A DNA stretch of 38,285 nt from Chloroflexota bacterium (GTDB taxonomy: Bacteria > Chloroflexota > Dormibacteria > CF-121). Both the position numbers and the translations under genes were made by a program. The first letter of the stretch is position 1. Each line of letters starts with the position of its first letter. The stretch covers positions 1 through 38,285 of the forward strand of contig VBID01000050.1 in NCBI GenBank assembly GCA_005880615.1, given 5' to 3'. Below are positions 1 to 5,797 of the stretch, piece by piece. Below the pieces are notes generated by a model. That model was given only the letters and a program-made list of their open reading frames with translations. It did no database searches and was not told the DNA's origin.

Positions 1-244
1 AGGAGACGTATACCCGTGGAGGCTCACCAGAGGCCCGTCGGCGTGAGCCCCTGGTGTCTCCCCGCTATCCGAACCTGGTCCTGCCGTCGATCGTGGATCC
101 TGGGGGCTACTGGAGGCCCTACAGAGGATCTTTAGGGGTTGGGGGCCGGCGGGCGTGCGTCGCGCTTGCGGCCTGGCCGTCGTGGCGCCGGCCGCCGCGC
201 GCCGCTTGCTGCGGCGGGCCTTGCCCTCAGCCTACCACGCCCAA

Positions 245-274
245 AACCTTACCTGTAAGCTTACATGTAAGGTT
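245..274. repeat. 30-bp near-perfect palindrome (two CTTACNTGTAAG units)
   Basis: The 30 bases are symmetric about 259/260 (centre AAGCTT) with one mismatched pair. They also resolve into two abutting 12-bp dyads, CTTACCTGTAAG (248-259) and CTTACATGTAAG (260-271). This looks like a double operator or a replication-protein site. The region is noncoding and less GC-rich than its surroundings. Confidence 0.7.
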
Positions 275-350
275 GTCTAGACAAGTCGGGGTTTCCTTGT
301 GCTCGTTCGTACAAGGTGGGTCCTGCTTGTGAATCGAGGTACAAGGTGGG
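273..350. repeat. Phased ACAAG/CTTGT half-site array
   Basis: The region starts with a perfect 12-bp palindrome, TTGTCTAGACAA (273-284). Half-sites then alternate in orientation with exact 15-bp steps: ACAAG at 281, CTTGT at 296, ACAAG at 311, CTTGT at 326 and ACAAG at 341, each separated by 10 bases. Within it, GTACAAGGTGGG is directly repeated at 309-320 and 339-350. The geometry resembles iterons or a multi-operator. Which protein binds is unknown; the phage's ribbon-helix-helix or Fis-like proteins are possible partners (inference). Confidence 0.7.
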
Positions 351-399
351 GATTCAAGCCCGCTGAGCGGTAGGAGACGACTCCCCGCGGGCTCGTGGG

Positions 400-425
400 G
401 GCGGCTAGGCAGGCTCCTGGGGGTG
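400..425. repeat. 26-bp inverted repeat, left copy
   Basis: This is an exact reverse complement of the last 26 bases of the window (38260-38285). On the minus strand it spells the last codons HPQEPA-stop of the plus-strand HNH-like gene at the right end, plus five bases beyond the stop. The match ends inside the window at 425/426. On the other side it reaches the contig end, so it could be longer in the real molecule. Confidence 0.85.
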
Positions 426-440
426 CGGGCGGCAGGTCAT
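405..440 (-). CDS. Micro-ORF (11 codons) ending HPQEPA
   Basis: ATG at 440 overlaps the preceding stop by 4 nt (ATGA), as at most junctions here. It encodes M-T-C-R-P-H-P-Q-E-P-A, stop TAG. The last six residues and the stop lie in the 26-bp inverted repeat, so they equal the C-terminus of the HNH-like protein at the other end of the window. It is either a relic of that gene fused to a new start or simply the operon's last coupled frame. No function can be assigned. Confidence 0.3.
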   Translation of the reverse strand: MTCRPHPQEPA

Positions 441-526
441 CTTCTTCCCTCCATGAGAACGTCAGCAAGGTCATTTGCTAGCCAGACGACGGCGATCCAA
501 TAGGCCATCCACAGAATAAGGTTCAT
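437..526 (-). CDS. 29-aa single-span membrane peptide
   Basis: ATG at 526 overlaps the stop of the upstream gene by 4 nt (ATGA at 523-526), and its own stop overlaps the next ATG in the same way. The peptide is nearly all one hydrophobic helix (LILWMAYWIAVVWLA at residues 3-17), followed by an acidic stretch and a basic end (MEGRR). It sits at the distal end of the lysis/accessory part of the operon. It could be a small regulator of lysis or simply a small phage membrane protein; no family is recognised. Confidence 0.5.
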   Translation of the reverse strand: MNLILWMAYWIAVVWLANDLADVLMEGRR

Positions 527-705
527 TTCCGCTCCTCCACGACGCCGAGGCGCGCGAGGATGGCGATCAGGCGTCGCTCAAATCGACAATCCTCACAGGC
601 AAGTTCTAGCGGAACGGCACCACAACAAGCGTTGCACCATTCGGTGACCTCAGCCACCAGCGTCTCTACCCGATCTTGTCCTTCGTCCCGTACCGCGCTT
701 TCCAC
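523..705 (-). CDS. Cys-rich 60-aa protein
   Basis: I read this from a GTG at 705 (V-E-S-A-V-R-D-E), overlapping the upstream gene by about 40 nt. The stop overlaps the start of the 29-aa membrane peptide. Four or five cysteines, in the order C-N-A-C-C then C-E-D-C, suggest a small zinc ribbon, followed by a basic/hydrophobic helix near the C-terminus. The start is uncertain because the overlap is longer than usual for this genome. Function unknown. Confidence 0.5.
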   Translation of the reverse strand: MESAVRDEGQDRVETLVAEVTEWCNACCGAVPLELACEDCRFERRLIAILARLGVVEERK

Positions 706-857
706 CGATGAAACCCGATGTGGCCGGCGGGGCGGCGACACCACTGATCGCCTTTGATCGCGGGGCAGCGGTCGCGCGCCGCAGGGAATCTCCGCCGGAT
801 GGCTTGGAGCTCCGCGTTCGTCAGCCGGCGCTCCGGGCGGAGAAATCGGTCCTTCAC
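666..857 (-). CDS. 63-aa protein with CxRPxGHxGxH knuckle
   Basis: The GTG start at 857 is 9 nt downstream of the preceding stop. The N-terminus is basic and helical (residues 1-28). The C-terminal half holds the motif WCRRPAGHIGFHRW, a compact metal-knuckle signature common in small phage and actinobacterial proteins (C-x3-5-GH-x-G-x-H/C). The same motif, with Cys as the last ligand, occurs in the early gene at 33210-33446, so the phage keeps two members at opposite ends of the transcription unit. The function is unknown; a nucleic-acid or protein adaptor is a guess. Confidence 0.6.
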   Translation of the reverse strand: MKDRFLRPERRLTNAELQAIRRRFPAARDRCPAIKGDQWCRRPAGHIGFHRWKARYGTKDKIG

Positions 858-866
858 CAGTCGCGC

Positions 867-1757
867 TCACTGAATCATCACACCACTCGGCGCACTCGGG
901 GGCGCCGGGATGTTCCCTCCGATGGGCCCCGCCCACGTGTCATCGCGGATCTGCACGGCCGCAAAGTACCAGAACAAGCCGGTGTCTGTCGCGCTCGAAT
1001 TTCCGTTGTTCCCCATACCGAAGTTGGTGATGCTCCGCCCGCCTGAGTGCGACGCGACGTAGTCCTGGACGCAGAAGGTGAGCCCGGCCGCATAGTAGGT
1101 CGCCAGCGTCCAATCACTGCGCCCGTTCCAGACTTGGAGCCCGAAATCTTCTTGCCGGTAATCACTCTCGGTGAGCACGAGCACATTCGACGCATCATAG
1201 ACGCGCGGATGCACTTGGATGTGCGTCGCGTCCACGTAATGCACCCAGAACTCGAAGCGGTACCACGCCCCGAGGGCCAACCGCTTCGCCGAGTACCAAT
1301 GGCCGATTGGATAGACGTAGCCGCAGCCGTAGAAGCTCGAAATCGGCTGCCAAGAAGTCGAACTCGATGACTTCCGGACGAACGTGAGGTTCGGGTACTC
1401 CCACGTGTCCACGGTGACGACGTGATCCCCCTGCTGCGAGGTGTCGTCGTTCCGCATGTAGAACCGGACGTAGTAGTCCCGACCGACCGGGAGCACATCG
1501 TTCTTCTGCACGTTCGCCGGCCAGAGGGGGCCGTGCTGCGTGAGCCGCAGCGCGTTCAGGCCGCTCGGTCCGCCCGTCACCACTTGCATCACGGGCGTCG
1601 GCGGGAAGTCCCACGAGGTCGCCCAGGTCCACCGGCCCCCATCGGTCCACGCGGTCTGCGAGGTGCCGAGGGCCGTGCTCCACGCCGACTCGAACAGAAT
1701 TCCCGCGTCGGCCGTGGACGCGATGAGGAGCAGCGCGAGAAAAGCGCGCCACATCAC
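867..1757 (-). CDS. Secretory jelly-roll-like protein, possible glycan-binding/lyase
   Basis: A 296-aa protein that starts with a clear Sec signal peptide (hydrophobic core FLALLLIAS, cleavage likely after STADA near residue 18). The body is rich in Trp, Tyr and Ser, with beta-strand-like repeats (RLTQHGP, YYVRFYMRND, YRFEFWVHYVD), as in concanavalin-A-like polysaccharide lyases or lectins. That assignment is inference. The C-terminus, P-A-P-P-S-A-P-S-G-V-M-I-Q, looks like the first strand of a fibronectin-III domain and stops at CAG TGA. The start is GTG 1757 or ATG 1754; both overlap the stop of the Fn3 extension just upstream, not the earlier UGA at 1970. Confidence 0.7.
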   Translation of the reverse strand: MMWRAFLALLLIASTADAGILFESAWSTALGTSQTAWTDGGRWTWATSWDFPPTPVMQVVTGGPSGLNALRLTQHGPLWPANVQKNDVLPVGRDYYVRFYMRNDDTSQQGDHVVTVDTWEYPNLTFVRKSSSSTSWQPISSFYGCGYVYPIGHWYSAKRLALGAWYRFEFWVHYVDATHIQVHPRVYDASNVLVLTESDYRQEDFGLQVWNGRSDWTLATYYAAGLTFCVQDYVASHSGGRSITNFGMGNNGNSSATDTGLFWYFAAVQIRDDTWAGPIGGNIPAPPSAPSGVMIQ

Positions 1758-1969
1758 TGCGTCTTGATACTGACGGGGGTCTTCGCACTCTCACCGCCTG
1801 CCCCTCGCGCGGAGATTCCCCACGTCTGCTGCCCGTGGCCCGGGAAGATCGTGGCGGGCGGTGCCGCAATCGACTGCTGGAAGACCCACGTCTGCCCTTT
1901 CAACCGATAGATGGCGAAGTCGTCGGCGCCATCTACCGGCACCCAGCCTAGGGTGCAGCTCGCCGTGTC
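1754..1969 (-). CDS. In-frame Fn3 extension after UGA (readthrough candidate)
   Basis: Directly after the TGA that ends the 161-aa gene (1972-1970), the same frame stays open for 71 codons. It supplies the rest of a fibronectin-III domain: L-G-W-V-P-V-D-G-A-D-D-F-A-I-Y-R-L, then TWGISARGAGGES. The upstream gene supplies strand A (PSAPTGVTVQ). The extension's stop overlaps the next gene's start (GTGATG at 1757-1752), which implies that ribosomes reach it. Alternatives are an independent ORF from GTG 1942 with no good ribosome-binding site, a nonsense mutation, or a sequence error. UGA readthrough is inference. Confidence 0.55.
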   Translation of the reverse strand, partial: DTASCTLGWVPVDGADDFAIYRLKGQTWVFQQSIAAPPATIFPGHGQQTWGISARGAGGESAKTPVSIKTQ

Positions 1970-2455
1970 TCACTGGACGGTGACACCCGTCGGCGCACTC
2001 GGAATCACGCACGTCGCCTCCTTCGTCCGGTCGACCACCAGCGGCGCCGCCGCCGCACGGGTCCCTTCTCCGCCCGAGACGGACATCGCAGAGACCGCGA
2101 CATTGATGATCCCCGACTGACACGGGAGGATCGGCGCGAGGATGACGCTATTCGTGATGACGCCGCCCCCCGTCGCCTTCGACGCCGGCACCACGACCGT
2201 CGATTCCACGCCGATCCCGACCTTCCAGTAGATGTGCGTCTCCTTGAGGTCGGTGAGCGCGAGGCCGGACGTATAGGTCGTCGGCTCCGTGTACGTGACG
2301 AGCGGAATCGTCCCGGTCGGCGTGACGGTGAAGGGATCGGCACTCGCGACCGACGCGACCACGAGCCAGAACGCGGCGGTCGCGATGACGCAGAACGCCC
2401 AGAAAAGCCAGAACGCGATCGGGCCGGACTTGTCGTCAAGGATCCTGAGTCGCAT
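1970..2455 (-). CDS. Secretory/membrane-anchored protein ending in Fn3 strand
   Basis: A 161-aa product from ATG 2455, which overlaps the YkgJ-like gene's stop by 1 nt (TGATG). After a charged N-terminus it has a long hydrophobic segment (residues about 13-38), which ends in VASVASA and could be cleaved before D-P-F-T. The rest is beta-rich (PFTVTPTGTIPLV; YWKVGIGVES; IINVAVSAMSVSG) and ends in the opening strand of an Fn3 domain at a CAG TGA stop. The remainder of that Fn3 domain is encoded in frame downstream. It is likely a surface or virion-decorating protein made in short and extended forms (inference). Confidence 0.65.
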   Translation of the reverse strand: MRLRILDDKSGPIAFWLFWAFCVIATAAFWLVVASVASADPFTVTPTGTIPLVTYTEPTTYTSGLALTDLKETHIYWKVGIGVESTVVVPASKATGGGVITNSVILAPILPCQSGIINVAVSAMSVSGGEGTRAAAAPLVVDRTKEATCVIPSAPTGVTVQ

Positions 2456-2796
2456 CACCACTCCTCCGCTTTCGCCAACAAGGCGTGCGCCTCGTCCTCC
2501 GTGAGCCACCGCTCGGGCACGCAGCCGAACGGGCACGCCATGGACTTGGTCAGGCCCCACACCCGGCAGATCATCGGGCGGATGTCGTAGACGGAGCACG
2601 TACCGGATGGCGTCAACAGCGGGCACTGAAGACTCAGTTGGCGCCACGCCTTCCCCATCCGGCGCTCGATCCGAATCCGCTCCTCCCCGCTGAACACGAT
2701 CGGCCCACACGCCTCCTGACACTTCCGCTGACAGTTGAGCCGCGGCAGCGACGCATACGCGCGGTCGAGCTCGACGCTCCGGATCGCGCGCGTTAT
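2455..2796 (-). CDS. YkgJ-like cysteine-cluster protein
   Basis: The C-terminal half has the YkgJ-family pattern CPLL..SGTCSVYDIRPMICRVWG...ACPFGC, which in this family binds a metal cluster. The family's N-terminal cysteines are also present upstream in the same frame (NCQRKCQEACGPIVF), so the first canonical start (GTG 2697) would cut the domain. No ATG, GTG or TTG lies in frame before them. The ORF can begin at ATA 2796, which overlaps the preceding TAA in the 4-nt manner typical here, or at an internal CTG. About 113 aa from ATA. The role in a phage is unknown; the start is uncertain. Confidence 0.75.
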   Translation of the reverse strand: MTRAIRSVELDRAYASLPRLNCQRKCQEACGPIVFSGEERIRIERRMGKAWRQLSLQCPLLTPSGTCSVYDIRPMICRVWGLTKSMACPFGCVPERWLTEDEAHALLAKAEEW

Positions 2797-3125
2797 GGCG
2801 TCTTCGGCGGCAGCGATGGCGGCACCACGCTCCCCGCAGAGGCCGGGGGTTCCTTTCCCTGCTGGTAGATGAGCCCGTCGCCGCAGTCCACGGTCAGCGT
2901 AAAACTATTCTGACCCGCGCCACCGAGGCCCGCCGAGAGACTCGTCTGCCCGACACCCGTCACGCTGCCTTTGCCGCGGCACTCGACGTAGCCGGGATAT
3001 TCGCCCGCGCCCTTCAGGACGTAGCCGCAGCCCCCCGTCAAGGATGCCAGCAGCAGGACCACCGCGAAGCGTCTTCGATAGGGCTTCGGGTCTTCGTAGG
3101 TCGCGAGTGCGTACCAGGGCCTCAT
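2793..3125 (-). CDS. Lipoprotein-like protein, possible outer spanin
   Basis: 110 aa from ATG 3125, overlapping the upstream holin-like gene's stop by 4 nt. A basic stretch (YRRRF) precedes a hydrophobic core AVVLLLASLTGG followed by Cys at about residue 33, a plausible though imperfect lipobox. The mature part is Gly/Ser-rich with two further Cys. The C-terminus is Pro-rich (VVPPSLPPKTP), as in Rz1-type outer-membrane spanins. The position next to a two-helix membrane protein supports a lysis role, but no inner-membrane spanin partner is obvious. Spanin is an inference. Confidence 0.6.
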   Translation of the reverse strand: MRPWYALATYEDPKPYRRRFAVVLLLASLTGGCGYVLKGAGEYPGYVECRGKGSVTGVGQTSLSAGLGGAGQNSFTLTVDCGDGLIYQQGKEPPASAGSVVPPSLPPKTP

Positions 3126-3343
3126 GGCTTCCCCACTTCCGGCTTCGGCACCTCCGGGAGCTTCAGGTTCATCCGGACCTCCTTCGCGGCGGCCACGAGA
3201 CCCGCCAGACACGCGACCAGAATCACGAGGCCCGACGGCATCGCCTTGCTCTCCAAGATCCCGCCCATGAGCGTCCCGCCGCCCGCGATCAAAAAGTCGG
3301 TGAAGGCGGAGATCGCCATGATGATCCACGGGGAGGCGCTCAT
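3122..3343 (-). CDS. Two-helix membrane protein, holin candidate
   Basis: 73 aa with two hydrophobic helices (about residues 6-28, IIMAISAFTDFLIAGGG, and 37-53, SGLVILVACLAGLVAAA). A short polar link lies between them and the C-terminal tail is basic and Pro-rich (LPEVPKPEVGKP). Size and topology suit a small class II holin. It overlaps both neighbours by 4 nt and precedes the lipoprotein-like gene, giving a small lysis module. No sequence signature proves holin function. Confidence 0.6.
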   Translation of the reverse strand: MSASPWIIMAISAFTDFLIAGGGTLMGGILESKAMPSGLVILVACLAGLVAAAKEVRMNLKLPEVPKPEVGKP

Positions 3344-3573
3344 CGTTTCGGTGGACCCTTCGGGCGTCCGACATAGAGGGGGTGGCTGGAGTAATCGACG
3401 GCCTGCACGGAGAGATGCGTGTGCGCGGGGTCATGGTCCGCCCGCGCCTCGCTCAACGCCGCGTCTTCGCTCGGCGCCGCCGAGTCGAAGGCCGCCCCGC
3501 AGTCGTTACAGTGGACCTGCCAGCGGGTCCCCGGCACGATCGGCTGGTGCTGGTGCTCGACGCCGGGTCTCAT
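3340..3573 (-). CDS. 77-aa His/Cys protein, function unknown
   Basis: ATG 3573 overlaps the stop of the 34-aa peptide gene (ATGA). The N-terminal third contains VHCNDCGAAF, one CxxC pair, with nearby histidines (HQHQ) that could complete a metal site. The C-terminal part is basic (VGRPKGPPKR). Coupled by 4 nt to the holin candidate downstream. No family is recognised. Confidence 0.6.
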   Translation of the reverse strand: MRPGVEHQHQPIVPGTRWQVHCNDCGAAFDSAAPSEDAALSEARADHDPAHTHLSVQAVDYSSHPLYVGRPKGPPKR

Positions 3574-3674
3574 CGCCCAGTCCTCTTGATTAGCCGCACT
3601 AACGTTTCAGCGGCGCAACCGAAATTAAAGATGATCGCCCCGACTACCAGACCAAGGCCGATCCACTCGATCAC
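3570..3674 (-). CDS. 34-aa membrane peptide
   Basis: The GTG start at 3674 overlaps the preceding TGA by 4 nt (GTGA), and its TGA overlaps the following ATG. Residues 3-22 form a hydrophobic helix (EWIGLGLVVGAIIFNF), followed by a Cys and a basic tail (VRLIKRTGR). It sits among other lysis-region membrane genes. It may be a holin-like or antiholin-like peptide (inference). Confidence 0.55.
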   Translation of the reverse strand: MIEWIGLGLVVGAIIFNFGCAAETLVRLIKRTGR

Positions 3675-4000
3675 TGCGGCCTCGGCTCCTTCGTCGGCGG
3701 CATGACGTCGCCGCCCTGCCGCGGGATGCCGGTCTGGTAGGCGGGCTTCTTCGTCGCCTCGCGCTGCGTGACGCTCGTGGTCGGCGGCGTCGCCTTGAAC
3801 ATGGCGCTCGCGGGCGAGGCGACGTCGGTGCGATAGAGCGTGTCGCCGTCCGGCCGCGCGTCGTTGTAGTTATGGATTTGGTGCTGCCCACCGACGTACC
3901 GCAGCGCATTCTGCGCGCTCTGCGCCCCCACGTCGCGGCGATGCGGACGGAAGGTGTCTTTGTCGGGGAGGATGTTCTTAATGCCGGGTTCCTCTGCCAT
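3671..4000 (-). CDS. 109-aa hydrophilic virion-region protein
   Basis: The start at ATG 4000 is well set by a strong ribosome-binding site (GGAGGAG, 6 nt upstream). The protein is polar and probably flexible, with Tyr/His/Asn patches (HQIHNYNDARPDG) and a Pro-rich, basic C-terminus (MPPTKEPRPQ). It has no hydrophobic helix. It lies between the internal-virion block and the lysis genes. No homologue is recognised. Confidence 0.65.
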   Translation of the reverse strand: MAEEPGIKNILPDKDTFRPHRRDVGAQSAQNALRYVGGQHQIHNYNDARPDGDTLYRTDVASPASAMFKATPPTTSVTQREATKKPAYQTGIPRQGGDVMPPTKEPRPQ

Positions 4001-4002
4001 GT

Positions 4003-4275
4003 TTACTCCTCCGGCTTGCGCCCGTAGGTGATGCGCCGAATGACTGGCGGCAGTTTGGCGTGTGCCTTCTCGCCGATCCGGGCGGCGATCTCTGCGTTCA
4101 TGATGGACTCGCGCCGTCCTGCCGTGAACGGAAGGCGACGGAGAAAGCGACGCCACGGCGTCATGAGCCGGGCGACTTCTCGCCGGCTCCACTCCTCGGG
4201 GTTGTGGTACAGCAACAGCGGGTCGCGGATGGTGGTCACGCGGGTGTCTGTCGGCAGGAGCATATCCTGAAGCAT
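4003..4275 (-). CDS. 90-aa basic protein
   Basis: ATG 4275 overlaps the preceding stop by 1 nt (TGATG). The protein is rich in Arg (TPWRRFLRRLPFTAGRRES), with a helical C-terminal half (AEIAARIGEKAHAKLP) and a basic end. The stop is 2 nt before the next start codon, whose Shine-Dalgarno lies in this gene's last codons (CCGGAGGAG), so the two are coupled. Function unknown. Confidence 0.65.
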   Translation of the reverse strand: MLQDMLLPTDTRVTTIRDPLLLYHNPEEWSRREVARLMTPWRRFLRRLPFTAGRRESIMNAEIAARIGEKAHAKLPPVIRRITYGRKPEE

Positions 4276-4493
4276 CACCGCTCCTTCCTCTGCCACCAGA
4301 GCGGCACCTGGACCAACACCGTGAAGCACACGGCGCACGCCACGCTCCACGGCTCCAACCGCCACGCGCTATACGCGAAGAGCGCGAAGCTCATGCAGAG
4401 CGACACCCACCTCGCCGCCCGGTCCGCCAGAATCCGGAGCGCGATGGCGAGCCGGTCGGGCGCGAGGAGGTCGTCCACGAGGTCGGTGTTCAT
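4275..4493 (-). CDS. 72-aa two-helix membrane protein
   Basis: Acidic N-terminus (MNTDLVDDLLAPDR), then two hydrophobic segments (about residues 29-44, WVSLCMSFALFAYSAW, and 49-66, WSVACAVCFTVLVQVPLWW) and a basic tail (QRKER). The topology suits a holin or a virion-ejection membrane factor. It overlaps the upstream gene by 4 nt. Together with the candidate at 3122-3343 the region has two holin-like proteins. Confidence 0.6.
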   Translation of the reverse strand: MNTDLVDDLLAPDRLAIALRILADRAARWVSLCMSFALFAYSAWRLEPWSVACAVCFTVLVQVPLWWQRKER

Positions 4494-4801
4494 CCGCGCA
4501 TGTGCTTTCTGGCTCGCTCCATGAGCCCGGGCGGAATCGGCCCAGCCCTCAGCACCTGCGGCGAATTCTGCGCCGCGCGCTGGGCGAGGATCATCTCAAG
4601 GATCACGGCGCCCTTCTGGTAGAGGCCCCGCGCCACGAGTTCGTCGGGGATCGAGCACGTCATCGTGGTCTGCGTCTGGCCCGGCCCCGCCTCCACGAGC
4701 TTGATCGTGATCTCGCCGAGGACCTTTGGGCCCGGGCCCGGCATGCCGTTCCGGATCAGGCTCTCCGCCTCTTCCCGCGCCCGGTCGATGTCGTCACTCA
4801 T
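4490..4801 (-). CDS. 103-aa conserved-looking phage protein
   Basis: Helical acidic N-terminus (SDDIDRAREEAESLIRNG), then a beta-rich middle (GEITIKLVEAG; QTTMTCSIPDELVARG) and a C-terminal helix (LEMILAQRAAQ). No signal peptide or membrane span. It overlaps the upstream gene by 8 nt and the downstream gene by 4 nt. Function unknown; a small virion or accessory protein is likely from its position. Confidence 0.65.
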   Translation of the reverse strand: MSDDIDRAREEAESLIRNGMPGPGPKVLGEITIKLVEAGPGQTQTTMTCSIPDELVARGLYQKGAVILEMILAQRAAQNSPQVLRAGPIPPGLMERARKHMRG

Positions 4802-5000
4802 CCTCTTCAGCCGCCTTCCCCAGCTCCGACCCCCACTCCTTGCCCTCCAACTCCCGCTTCAGCTTCAGCCAGTTCCCCGCCGCCACCAGTGCCTGAGTGA
4901 CATGATTCAGGGGCGTCGTCTGCCCATCTTGACCCGGTTCGTCCAGGCGGGTCAAGAGCTTCTCATACATGGCGTCGATGCGGGCGGCGAGGTCGGTCAT
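4794..5000 (-). CDS. 68-aa helical acidic protein
   Basis: ATG 5000 overlaps the upstream stop by 4 nt. Predicted as two helices (DLAARIDAMYEKLLTRLDE and NHVTQALVAAGNWLKLKREL) with a strongly acidic C-terminus (KAAEEDE). Its size and make-up suit a small assembly chaperone or an interaction partner for the internal virion proteins upstream (inference). Confidence 0.6.
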   Translation of the reverse strand: MTDLAARIDAMYEKLLTRLDEPGQDGQTTPLNHVTQALVAAGNWLKLKRELEGKEWGSELGKAAEEDE

Positions 5001-5797
5001 GGGATGACGTGTCGGACGAGCCCGCGACCCTTCTCGGCTATGTATCCCGGAGCCTGAATCGCCGCGACGGCGCCAAGCGGCACACCCGACACGGGCTGGA
5101 GGGCTGCGGCGTCGAGCCCGACCTGAAGTGCCGCGACAGCTTCCGGGTGCTCCGCAAGCCACGCGGCGACTTGGCCGAACGTCGTCTCGGGCGGCAACGG
5201 CTCGGAGGTCATCTGCCGCCCGGCCGCGTCGAGGAGCTTGCTCGGCGCCGCCTCCTTCACCGCCTCGCCCCCAACCCCCAGCTTCTTGGCGGCGGCCTTG
5301 ACCGCCTTCGGGAGCACCTTGCCTCCGACCTCTCCGAGTGTCCCGCTGGCGGCGCCAAGAACGACCCCCGGCACAGCCCCCATATCCGTAGCGGCCCCCT
5401 CGGCGCCCCCCAGGGCCCCAGACGCGGCGATCCGACCGAGGGCAGCCGGAACCCTCGCCGCCGTGGCCAACCCGCCCCCTGCCGCCACCAGAGGGGCCTG
5501 GACGGCGGCTGAAGTGAGGTGCTCGAGGGCGCCCTCGGGCTTCAGGACCACGCCTAGAGGGGTCTTGGTTCCAGGCGCTCCGGTCAGGGGAACGGCCCCC
5601 GGGCGCCCCGAGATACCGAGCGTGTCGGCCACCGCCCCGCCGAGGACCGAGCGGTCATCGGGCTTGGTCTCCGGCTTCGCAGGTTGGGCCGCGCCGAACG
5701 TCTTGGAGGAGATGTACGCGATGTCCTGATCCGAGAGGGGCTTCGGGCTCTCGATCGTGAAGTGTTTGCCGCCGGCCTCGAACTTGTACTTCGGCAT
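4997..5797 (-). CDS. Ala/Gly-rich internal virion (ejection) protein candidate
   Basis: 266 aa. The N-terminus (KYKFEAGGKHFTIESPKPLS, then DQDIAYI) resembles the short N-terminal module found on several podoviral internal core proteins. The middle (about residues 85-165) is Ala/Gly/Val-rich with weakly hydrophobic stretches (AAVQAPLVAAGGGLATAA; GVVLGAASGTLGEVGGK) that could insert in membranes during DNA ejection. The C-terminus is again Ala-rich. It follows the 498-aa coiled-coil gene directly, sharing one base. Internal virion protein is an inference from context and composition. Confidence 0.6.
   Translation of the reverse strand: MPKYKFEAGGKHFTIESPKPLSDQDIAYISSKTFGAAQPAKPETKPDDRSVLGGAVADTLGISGRPGAVPLTGAPGTKTPLGVVLKPEGALEHLTSAAVQAPLVAAGGGLATAARVPAALGRIAASGALGGAEGAATDMGAVPGVVLGAASGTLGEVGGKVLPKAVKAAAKKLGVGGEAVKEAAPSKLLDAAGRQMTSEPLPPETTFGQVAAWLAEHPEAVAALQVGLDAAALQPVSGVPLGAVAAIQAPGYIAEKGRGLVRHVIP

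Larger units (their letters stand above)
1..404. other. Noncoding left-end region with hairpins and dyad array
   Basis: No convincing gene lies here; the open frames are GC-driven and low in complexity. The first 61 bases can form nested stems: GGAGAC (2-7) pairs with GTCTCC (56-61), and GGCTCAC (21-27) with GTGAGCC (43-49). A competing stem is CACCAG (25-30) with CTGGTG (51-56). Positions 150-235 are very GC-rich and self-complementary. From 245 to 350 there is an ordered set of dyads, described separately. The leftward operon ends at about 405, so this may be an origin, packaging or regulatory end region (inference). Confidence 0.55.

Noticed and set aside
1970-1972. Reassignment of UGA as a sense codon in this phage
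   Set aside because: UGA is the normal stop at dozens of tight ATGA/GTGA junctions, so a global code change is excluded; only local readthrough remains.
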